Positions 1-5,294 of a stretch of 9,904 bases of DNA are shown piece by piece. Position 1 is the stretch's first letter; the number at the start of each line of letters is the position of its first letter. Under the pieces are notes generated by a model. That model saw nothing but the letters and a program-made list of their open reading frames with translations, did no database searches and was not told the origin of the DNA. The position numbers were made by a program, and so were the translations under genes. The DNA is from Lysobacteraceae bacterium. GTDB lineage: Bacteria; Pseudomonadota; Gammaproteobacteria; Xanthomonadales; Rhodanobacteraceae. Where the stretch lies: the NCBI GenBank assembly GCA_018971925.1, contig JAGWZT010000046.1, forward strand, positions 1-9,904, in the 5' to 3' direction.

Positions 1-271
1 GGGTGGAGAAGATGTTGCACGACGCCCAGCGCACCGACGCGCCGAGCGCGGTGAGCGTCTCGATCAGGACCGCGGTTTCCTTGGTCATGTGCAGCGAACC
101 GGTGACACGCACGCCCTTCAGCGGCTTCTGCGGTGCGTAGCGGGCGCGGATCTGCATCAGGCCCGGCATTTCCTGCTCGGCCATGGTGATGCGCTTGCGG
201 CCGAGGTCGGCCTGGGTGATGTCGCGCACCTTGTAATCGTGCGAAGCGGTTTCTTTGGCTACGGCGTTCAT
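1..271 (-). CDS. ahcY: Adenosylhomocysteinase, N-terminal part (gene runs off the left edge)
   Basis: Cytosolic S-adenosyl-L-homocysteine hydrolase, which splits SAH into adenosine and homocysteine and so relieves product inhibition of methyltransferases. Only the first 90 codons are in the window. They begin MNAVAKETASHDYKVRDI and contain the family's substrate-domain block 'GSLHMTKETAVLIETL' (residues 58-73) followed by 'ASCNIFST' (83-90). H61 and T63 match the conserved His/Thr of the substrate site. The start is the ATG at 271-269, with AGGAG (284-280) 8 nt upstream, a good ribosome binding site. It lies downstream of metK on the same strand, separated by a leader of about 195 nt that carries an SAH riboswitch, so expression is expected to rise with SAH. 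The identification is very secure. Only the C-terminal NAD-binding domain is unseen. Confidence 0.97.
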   Translation of the reverse strand, partial: MNAVAKETASHDYKVRDITQADLGRKRITMAEQEMPGLMQIRARYAPQKPLKGVRVTGSLHMTKETAVLIETLTALGASVRWASCNIFST

Positions 272-293
272 GGGATTGGCTCCTGTTGAAAGT

Positions 294-311
294 CCGGCCA
301 TGGATGGCCGG
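294..311. repeat. 7-bp palindromic hairpin in the ahcY leader, copy 1 of a 16-mer repeat
   Basis: CCGGCCA (294-300) and TGGCCGG (305-311) form a perfect 7-bp stem with a 4-nt loop, just upstream of the ahcY ribosome binding site. Flanking AAAG and CTTT on the minus strand can lengthen the stem after one A-A mismatch (289-316). The 16-mer GGCCATGGATGGCCGG (296-311) occurs again, identical and in the same orientation, at 6484-6499. It may be a piece of a dispersed repeat that was recruited into the leader. Confidence 0.6.
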
Positions 312-317
312 TCTTTT

Positions 318-348
318 GCAATCGCCGTTGTTGGAACAACGGCATTGC
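318..348 (-). promoter_or_regulatory. Candidate expression-platform hairpin of the SAH riboswitch
   Basis: Starting 9 nt after the aptamer, GCCGTTGT (343-336) pairs with ACAACGGC (331-324) around the loop TCCA. The stem extends through GCAAT (348-344) with ATTGC (322-318), with one bulged G. The 5' arm can instead pair as CGTTGTT (341-335) with AACAACG (367-361), the strand that forms the aptamer pseudoknot. The two pairings are mutually exclusive, as expected for a ligand-controlled switch. The hairpin is followed by AAAAGACC, not a U-run, so a simple intrinsic terminator is unlikely. The structural reading is inference. Confidence 0.55.
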
Positions 349-357
349 ACGACGATT

Positions 358-427
358 GGGCGTTGTTGGAAAGGGTGCCGAGCCTCGCCCCGTCGTTTCC
401 ACGACACGGGCTGCAACGCCCCTCGGC
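358..427 (-). ncRNA. SAH riboswitch aptamer in the ahcY leader
   Basis: On the minus strand the aptamer begins GCCGAG (427-422), which pairs with CTCGGC (382-377) to form P1. Inside is a hairpin (410-388: CCC and GTCGT against ACGAC and GGG, with a GGAA loop). The next segment GGGCGTTG (421-414) is perfectly complementary to CAACGCCC (365-358), giving the 8-bp pseudoknot. The conserved core strings GCGTTGCAGC and GGCGAGGCTCGG match my memory of the SAH riboswitch consensus, and the location directly upstream of ahcY is the classical one. Known members bind SAH, discriminate against SAM, and switch expression on. A covariance-model search against the SAH riboswitch family would be decisive; I could not run it. 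Confidence 0.92.
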
Positions 428-431
428 GGAA

Positions 432-461
432 CCATCCCCCTTCGCGGGCAAAGGGGGATGG
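432..461 (-). terminator. Strong hairpin between metK and the SAH riboswitch
   Basis: CCATCCCCCTT and AAGGGGGATGG form a perfect 11-bp stem with an 8-nt loop, 5 nt after the metK stop codon and 4 nt before the riboswitch P1 stem. On the minus strand it is followed by only two T residues (TTCCGCC), so it is a poor intrinsic terminator. It may instead protect or process the metK 3' end. I see no convincing promoter between metK and the riboswitch, so metK-ahcY readthrough remains plausible. Confidence 0.45.
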
Positions 462-466
462 GTGCA

Positions 467-1702
467 TCACTTGATCTTCGCGGCCTTGCGCAGGGCTTCG
501 GCGCGGTCCGTCGCTTCCCACGAAAACGCGGTGGCGGTTTCGGACTTCTTCACCAGTTTGCCGCTGATCCGGTCTTCCCACTTGTAGGTGTGCTTGAACG
601 GTTTGCGGCCGAAGTGGCCGTACGACGCGGTCGCCTGGTAGATCGGATGGATCAGGTCCAGCATCTTGATGATGCCGTACGGGCGCAGATCGAAGTGCGC
701 GCGGATCAGCCTTTCGATCTTGTCGTCGCTGATCTTGCCGGTGCCGAAGGTGGTCACCGAGATCGAGGTGGGCTCGGCCACGCCGATCGCGTAGGAAATC
801 TGCACCTCGCAGCGATCCGCGATGCCGGCCGCGACGATGTTCTTGGCCACGTAGCGTGCGGCATACGTCGCCGAGCGATCGACCTTGGACGGATCCTTGC
901 CCGAGAATGCGCCGCCGCCGTGGCGCGCCATGCCGCCGTAGGTGTCGACGATGATCTTGCGGCCGGTCAGGCCGCAATCGCCCACCGGCCCGCCGATCAC
1001 GAACTTTCCGGTCGGGTTGATGTGCACCTTGTTCTTCGGCAGCGATGCCAGCCACTTTTTAGGCAGCACCGGCTTGAGGATGTGTTCGCGCACGCCGTCC
1101 ACGAGGTCGGCGTACTTCACCTCGGGATCGTGTTGCGTCGAAAGCACCACCGCGTCGAGTCCGGCGACCGTGTGGTCGTCGTTGTAGTGCAGGGTGACCT
1201 GCGACTTCGCATCGGGGCGCAGCCACTTCAGCTTGCCGGCCTTGCGCACCTTGGCCTGCTGTTCGACCAGACGGTGCGAGTAGTAGATCGGTGCGGGCAT
1301 GAATTCAGGCGCCTCGTTGCAGGCGTAGCCGAACATCAGCCCCTGGTCGCCGGCGCCCTGTTCCTCGGGCTTCTTGCGCGCGACACCCTGGTTGATGTCG
1401 GGCGACTGCTTGCCGATCAGGTTCAGCACGCCGCAGGTTGCGCCATCGAAGCCGACGGTGGACGAGTCGTAGCCGATGTCCAGGATCACCCTGCGCGCCA
1501 GCGCCTCGATGTCCACCCATGCGTCGGTGGTCACTTCGCCCGAAACGATCGCGACGCCGGTCTTGACCATGGTTTCGCAGGCCACGTGCGCGCGCTTGTC
1601 CTGTGCCAGGATCGCGTCCAGCACGGCGTCGGAAATCTGGTCGGCGACCTTGTCCGGGTGGCCTTCGGAGACCGATTCGGAAGTGAACAGGTAACGGCTC
1701 AT
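467..1702 (-). CDS. metK: S-adenosylmethionine synthetase
   Basis: Makes S-adenosylmethionine from methionine and ATP in the cytosol. The 411-residue protein has the signature blocks of the family: GHPDK (residues 14-18, with H15, D17 and K18 matching the catalytic His/Asp/Lys), GAGDQG (116-121), INPTGKFVIGGP (228-239), and the phosphate-binding GGGAFSGKDPSKVDRS (262-277). It is longer than the E. coli enzyme (about 384). Most of the extra length is an insertion of roughly 25 residues near the C-terminus (about 368-394), between YGHFGR and the final helix; as I recall, MetK of xanthomonads is also extended here. The ATG at 1702 is preceded by AAGGAT about 10 nt upstream. It follows dusB by 109 bp and precedes the riboswitch-controlled ahcY, pairing SAM synthesis with SAH removal. 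Confidence 0.99.
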   Translation of the reverse strand: MSRYLFTSESVSEGHPDKVADQISDAVLDAILAQDKRAHVACETMVKTGVAIVSGEVTTDAWVDIEALARRVILDIGYDSSTVGFDGATCGVLNLIGKQSPDINQGVARKKPEEQGAGDQGLMFGYACNEAPEFMPAPIYYSHRLVEQQAKVRKAGKLKWLRPDAKSQVTLHYNDDHTVAGLDAVVLSTQHDPEVKYADLVDGVREHILKPVLPKKWLASLPKNKVHINPTGKFVIGGPVGDCGLTGRKIIVDTYGGMARHGGGAFSGKDPSKVDRSATYAARYVAKNIVAAGIADRCEVQISYAIGVAEPTSISVTTFGTGKISDDKIERLIRAHFDLRPYGIIKMLDLIHPIYQATASYGHFGRKPFKHTYKWEDRISGKLVKKSETATAFSWEATDRAEALRKAAKIK

Positions 1703-1756
1703 CGTGGGTTATATCCTTTGATACGGATGGAAGGATGGAACGAACTGCGCATGATA
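1703..1756 (-). promoter_or_regulatory. Putative metK promoter -10 and short leader with a hairpin over the ribosome binding site
   Basis: A -10-like TATCAT lies at 1756-1751 on the minus strand; the matching -35 position (GTGCAA) is weak. This would give a leader of about 40 nt. In it, ATCCTT (1736-1731) is complementary to AAGGAT (1718-1713), the metK Shine-Dalgarno, with a 12-nt loop. The leader is too short for a known SAM riboswitch. The pairing is only 6 bp, so any control of translation by it is speculative. Confidence 0.3.
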
Positions 1757-1811
1757 CAGGGTCACGGGCGCGGTTGCACCGCCCAGCGTAGCGCGTTCAG
1801 TCGTGGGTCGG

Positions 1812-2810
1812 TCAGGCCGCGGCGGCGAATTCGCTGAACGTACCCGCAGCCAGCGCGTCGAAATAACCGCGGGTGAGGCGCAGTTGTTCGTGGGCGGTTT
1901 CGGCGGCGTTGACCACGACGCGGAATGTCGCGTTCTCGGACCGGTCTTTCGCGTACCAGCCAAGGTGCTTGCGGGCAATCCGTACGCCCATGGCTTCGCC
2001 GTAGAACGCATACAGCGCGTCGAGGTGGCCAAGCAGGATGTCGCGTACTTCGGTGACGTCCGGCTCGGGCAGTGTCTCACCGGTGGCGAGGAAATGCGCG
2101 ATCTCGCGGAAGATCCACGGCCGGCCCTGCGCGGCGCGTCCGACCATCAGTGCGTCGGCTTTCGTGTGTTCCAACACGAGGCGGGCCTTCTCCGGCGAAT
2201 CGATATCGCCATTGGCGAATACCGGGATCGACACGCTGGCCTTCACCGCCGCGATGGTGTCGTATTCGGCGAAGCCTTCGTACTTCTGCGAACGCGTGCG
2301 GCCGTGCACGGCCAGCGCGGCGATGCCGCAATCTTCGGCGATCCTCGCGATCGCAAGCGCGTTGCGGCAATCCGGCGTCTGCCCGGTGCGGATCTTCAGC
2401 GTTACCGGCACTTCGACCGCCTCGACGACTGCGCGGCAGATGCGCGCCACCAGCGGTTCGTCGGCCAAGAGGGCCGAGCCCGCCCACGCATTGCAAACTT
2501 TCTTGGCGGGACAGCCCATGTTGATGTCGATCAGTTGCGCACCATGTGCAACGTTGTAGCGTGCAGCCTCGGCCAGCATCGCCGGATCGGAGCCCGCGAT
2601 CTGTACCGAGACGGGATCCGGTTCGCCCGCATGGTCCATGCGATGCAAGGATTTGCGGGTCCGCCACAGGTGTGGGTCGGAGGCGGTCATTTCCGAAACG
2701 GCCAACCCGGCGCCCAATCGCTTGCACAACTGGCGGAAGGGCTTGTCGGTGACCCCGGCCATGGGTGCAAGGGCCACGGCCGGATCGATCGAAATGGCGC
2801 TGATGAGCAT
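1812..2810 (-). CDS. dusB: tRNA-dihydrouridine synthase B
   Basis: FMN- and NADPH-dependent enzyme that reduces specific uridines of the tRNA D-loop to dihydrouridine. The 332-residue protein shows the Dus TIM-barrel landmarks in order: LAPMAGVTDKPFR (14-26), VSEM (38-41), QIAGSDP (70-76), INMGCPAKKV (96-105) with catalytic C100, VTLKIRTG, VHGRTR, NGDI, and the FMN-phosphate segment MVGRAAQGRPWIF. A C-terminal RKHLGWY marks the tRNA-binding helical domain. The combination NMGCPAKKV plus GRAAQGRPWIFREI points to DusB rather than DusA or DusC. The length is normal. In enterobacteria dusB is followed by fis; here the next gene on the strand is metK, and fis is not adjacent. The ATG at 2810 has no Shine-Dalgarno and sits 7 nt after a TACAAT box, suggesting leaderless translation. 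Confidence 0.96.
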   Translation of the reverse strand: MLISAISIDPAVALAPMAGVTDKPFRQLCKRLGAGLAVSEMTASDPHLWRTRKSLHRMDHAGEPDPVSVQIAGSDPAMLAEAARYNVAHGAQLIDINMGCPAKKVCNAWAGSALLADEPLVARICRAVVEAVEVPVTLKIRTGQTPDCRNALAIARIAEDCGIAALAVHGRTRSQKYEGFAEYDTIAAVKASVSIPVFANGDIDSPEKARLVLEHTKADALMVGRAAQGRPWIFREIAHFLATGETLPEPDVTEVRDILLGHLDALYAFYGEAMGVRIARKHLGWYAKDRSENATFRVVVNAAETAHEQLRLTRGYFDALAAGTFSEFAAAA

Positions 2811-2823
2811 CCGGCGGATTGTA
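2811..2823 (-). promoter_or_regulatory. Putative -10 box of a leaderless dusB transcript
   Basis: On the minus strand TACAAT (2823-2818), a 5/6 match to the sigma-70 -10 consensus, is followed by CCGCCGG and then the dusB ATG. Initiation 7-8 nt after the box would fall on or next to the A of the start codon. No good -35 is seen at 16-18 nt spacing. The start codon itself is supported by homology, because only about 14 residues precede the conserved APMAGVTD. Confidence 0.4.
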
Positions 2824-2899
2824 CCGGCATGTCGTAGCGGCGCGGTTCTTGCAAGATTGCCGGTGCCGCATGGATGATGCGGGCGTTCACGGAGAAGGC

Positions 2900-4723
2900 A
2901 TGCGCGGGGTTTTGCCAGGCTTGCTGCTGTGGTTCGCGGGGGGTGTTGCGATGGCGGCGCCGCTGACCGCCCAGCAGATGCGTACCTTGTCGACCAGTAA
3001 TCCGCACGATCTGGTCGCGGATGTCCGTGCCGGGCTGGATGCGGGGCTGTATGTGAACGACCCGGCCGGTGAGCGCGAAGCGCTGTGGTGGATGGGACAC
3101 GCCGGCGTCAATATTTCCGACGCTGCCGCGGTGACCGAAGCCGTGGCGCGCCTGAAGAGCCTCGGCAGCGTCGGCCACGACACGCTGGCCGAATCTTATG
3201 CGGGGTTCCTTTCCGCCGACCAGCGCATCCTGCGCGGCGATGGCGGTGGCGTCAGCGATGCCCTGCAGGCGGCGGCCCTGCAATTGGACAGCAGCGATCC
3301 CGCGCGCCGCGCGCTGGCCAAGTTCCAGTTGTGCGACGCCTACACCATGGCGGGCCAGCCCGAGCATTCGCAGCCACTGTGCCGGGAAGCCGATGCGGCA
3401 TTTGCCGCGCTGCACGATGACTGGAACCAGGCGCAGGCACTGAACGATGAAGGCAGCAACGCATATGCGACGGCGCAGTATGCGCAAGCCGGCCAGTACT
3501 ACCAGCAGGCGCGCGCGCTTTACGAAAAGGTCGGCGACCACTCCCAGGCGCTGATGGTCGGCGACAACCTGGCGCAGGTATACCTGAAGCAGGGCAAGCC
3601 GGAGCAGGCGATCGCACTGTCACGAGCGTCGCTCGCGGATGAGCGCGCAGCGGGCCGGGAATCCGACGCGCTGAATTCGCAGTACGACATTGCGCGTGCC
3701 CTGCAGGCCATGGGCAAGCACCGGGATGCCATGGAGATGATCGCGGGGACGGTGGACGAGGCGCGCAAGGCGCACCTCGACGCGCAGCTCCCCAGCCTGT
3801 TGCGGGAACAATCGCGGATGGCCGAGGCCAACGGCGACCTCAAACTGGCGCTGGCTGCCGAACGCGAAGCCATGCAGATCGCCAGCGGATATTGGAAGGT
3901 CAGCCTGGGCTCCCAGCAGGCGGAGCTGGCGGTGCGCTACGCGGCGCGCGAAAAGGAGATCCGCATCCAGGAGCTGGAGCGCAACAACCAGATCAAGAAC
4001 CTGAGGTTGCGCGCTGCGCAAGCCGACGTCGAACGCAACGCGATGCAGCTCAGGCGCCAGCGCGGCACGCTGATCGCAGCGCTGATCGCGGCCGTGAGCC
4101 TGGTGGTCGGCATCGTCTCGTTGCTGTTGTTGCTGCGCTCGCAGTGGCGGCACGGGCGGGAATTGCGGCGGCAGGCCCAGGAAGATCCGTTGACCGGGGT
4201 GGACAATCGACGTGGGTTCTTCCGGCGCGCACAGGCAATGCTCGAGAGGCGCGATGCCGACGCGGCGCCGCTACACGCATTGCTGCTGTTCGATTTCGAT
4301 CATTTCAAGCGCATCAATGACCAGTACGGGCATCCGTTCGGCGACATCGTGCTGAACGTTTCACTGCAATGCCTGCGCGGCGTCGTGGGCAATCGGGGGC
4401 GGCTTGCGCGTTTGGGGGGCGAGGAGTTCGTGGTGCTGTGTCCGCGCCTCGGCGGGTCCGAGGCCCTGCGACTTGCCGAAGAAATGCGCGCGGCGATTGG
4501 CGCGCTGGCGTTTCCGGATGCACCCGACGAGCTGGGCGTCACGGTCAGCGTCGGCATGGCCCTGTTCGACGGCACGCGTTGCCACGATGTCGGCAGCTGG
4601 CTGCGCGCCGCCGATGACGCGATGTACGCCGCGAAGGCGCGTGGACGCGACCAGGTCGTATTCGCGCAAGAGGTCGAGGAGCTGCTGCAACAGGTCGGCG
4701 CGACCCCGCGCACCGCGGGTTGA
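2900..4723 (+). CDS. Periplasmic-TPR, membrane-anchored diguanylate cyclase (GGDEF)
   Basis: Predicted to make cyclic di-GMP at the inner membrane in response to a periplasmic cue. In the 607-residue product, a signal peptide (1-20, ending AMAA) is followed by a helical region with TPR-like repeats, clearest at 178-327 (for example NAYATAQYAQAGQYYQQARALY). An Arg/Glu-rich coiled coil (about 340-388), one transmembrane helix (389-412) and a GGDEF domain (about 424-590) follow. The GGDEF domain keeps DPLTGVDNRRGF (429-440), D465, N473 and D482 and the active motif GGEEF (506-510). The RxxD inhibitory site expected at 497-500 is GNRG, so I-site feedback is probably absent. C145 and C161 could form a periplasmic disulfide. 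I chose ATG 2900 because GGAG sits 5 nt upstream and a signal peptide follows; an in-frame TTG at 2819 has neither. It converges on the trHb gene, with 2 nt between stops. Confidence 0.9.
   Translation: MRGVLPGLLLWFAGGVAMAAPLTAQQMRTLSTSNPHDLVADVRAGLDAGLYVNDPAGEREALWWMGHAGVNISDAAAVTEAVARLKSLGSVGHDTLAESYAGFLSADQRILRGDGGGVSDALQAAALQLDSSDPARRALAKFQLCDAYTMAGQPEHSQPLCREADAAFAALHDDWNQAQALNDEGSNAYATAQYAQAGQYYQQARALYEKVGDHSQALMVGDNLAQVYLKQGKPEQAIALSRASLADERAAGRESDALNSQYDIARALQAMGKHRDAMEMIAGTVDEARKAHLDAQLPSLLREQSRMAEANGDLKLALAAEREAMQIASGYWKVSLGSQQAELAVRYAAREKEIRIQELERNNQIKNLRLRAAQADVERNAMQLRRQRGTLIAALIAAVSLVVGIVSLLLLLRSQWRHGRELRRQAQEDPLTGVDNRRGFFRRAQAMLERRDADAAPLHALLLFDFDHFKRINDQYGHPFGDIVLNVSLQCLRGVVGNRGRLARLGGEEFVVLCPRLGGSEALRLAEEMRAAIGALAFPDAPDELGVTVSVGMALFDGTRCHDVGSWLRAADDAMYAAKARGRDQVVFAQEVEELLQQVGATPRTAG
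4705..4719. terminator. GC hairpin at the GGDEF/trHb convergent junction
   Basis: CCCGCG (4705-4710) and CGCGGG (4714-4719) form a 6-bp all-GC stem with loop CAC, at the very end of the GGDEF reading frame and just past the trHb stop on the other strand. There is no U-run on either side, so a terminator role is only a guess based on position. Confidence 0.25.
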
Positions 4724-4725
4724 GG

Positions 4726-5175
4726 TCAGGCGTCCCGAACCATTGCGGGCACGCCTGCTGATTGACGTGTGCGGATCGGAATACCGGATTCGCGCCCGCG
4801 CAGATGCCCGCTCAGCCCCATGCCCACGCGCATGCCGTAGCCGATGCGTTCGGCGTAGCCGGTCATCAATGCCGCGGATTCGGCATCCAGCACCTCGCCC
4901 GCCGTTTCCCGCCACAGGGCGAGCCAGCGCTGGAAGTGTCCGACGCCGATCGGCAGCGGCTGGTGCTTCGCCAGCGGATTGCCGCGGTAGTGGCCGCTGC
5001 GCAGCGCCACCGTGGCCCAGAACGACGTCATCAGAACCTTGTGCGCGTCCCAATCCTCGACCCGTGGATTGAAGACCGGCCCGAGCAAAGGGTCGGCGCG
5101 CACCTTGTCGTAAAAGCGGTCGACCAGTGCGGCGAGTCGCGATTCGTCCGGGTTGGCAGGAAGGGTGTTCGGCAT
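4726..5175 (-). CDS. Group III truncated haemoglobin
   Basis: Small cytosolic haem protein of the 2-over-2 globin fold. Group III members are linked to oxygen/NO chemistry or peroxide handling, though physiological roles are poorly known. From M at 5175 the protein is 149 residues. F21-Y22 in LVDRFYDKVRADPLLGPVF fits helix B with Tyr B10 = Y22; WDAHKVLMTSFW gives distal H45 (E7); GNPLAKHQPL gives proximal H71 (F8); HFQRWL gives W84 at the usual G8 spacing. The GxYxGNPxxxH and LVDRFYxxVRxDPLLGPVF patterns are characteristic of group III. The start is uncertain: ATG 5220 would add 15 residues (including RRDAARDTSA), and neither site has a convincing ribosome binding site. 5175 gives a more typical N-terminus. 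The tail after about residue 125 is polar and low in conservation signals. It is divergent from fdxA and convergent with the GGDEF gene. Confidence 0.9.
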   Translation of the reverse strand: MPNTLPANPDESRLAALVDRFYDKVRADPLLGPVFNPRVEDWDAHKVLMTSFWATVALRSGHYRGNPLAKHQPLPIGVGHFQRWLALWRETAGEVLDAESAALMTGYAERIGYGMRVGMGLSGHLRGRESGIPIRTRQSAGVPAMVRDA

Positions 5176-5216
5176 GGCGCTAGTGTCGCGCGCGGCGTCG
5201 CGGCGGCCCATGACCT

Positions 5217-5242
5217 GCATCAATGACGCGCATCAATGCCGC
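5217..5242. repeat. 13-bp tandem repeat in the trHb/fdxA divergent region
   Basis: GCATCAATGACGC (5217-5229) is followed directly by GCATCAATGCCGC (5230-5242): two adjacent 13-mers differing at one base. On the minus strand each contains ATTGATGC. It lies just upstream of the likely trHb start, or covers the alternative one. It could be an operator with two direct half-sites, or chance. Confidence 0.5.
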
Positions 5243-5267
5243 GCGAGGTGCAAACGCGCAAAGTGCA

Positions 5268-5281
5268 TGACACCCCTGTCA
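5268..5281. promoter_or_regulatory. Palindrome TGACA-N4-TGTCA upstream of fdxA
   Basis: A perfect 5-bp inverted repeat with a 4-nt spacer (TGACA CCCC TGTCA) sits 13 nt before the fdxA start codon, between the two divergent genes. The geometry is that of a dimeric repressor/activator site and the N4 spacing recalls FNR/DNR-type boxes. The half-site does not match TTGAT, so no regulator is assigned. Confidence 0.35.
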
Positions 5282-5294
5282 CGGAGTCGTGGCC

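Noticed and set aside
1727..1740. Short tandem GGATGGAA repeats before metK
   Set aside because: Only two imperfect units in a short leader; too little to call a repeat feature, and already covered by the RBS-hairpin note.
1703..1811. Possible SAM riboswitch before metK
   Set aside because: None of the conserved cores or helices of known SAM aptamers is visible, and the putative leader (about 40 nt) is too short.
356..1837. Long plus-strand open frame of 493 codons
   Set aside because: It lies antisense to metK, whose identity is certain; the translation has no recognisable domain and is the usual shadow frame in high-GC DNA.
1803..2837. Long plus-strand open frame of 344 codons
   Set aside because: Antisense shadow of dusB with His/Arg/Gly-rich composition and no domain.
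2819..2899. Upstream TTG start (27 extra residues) for the GGDEF protein
   Set aside because: It would place a polar stretch before the signal peptide and has no ribosome binding site; ATG 2900 has GGAG at the right spacing.
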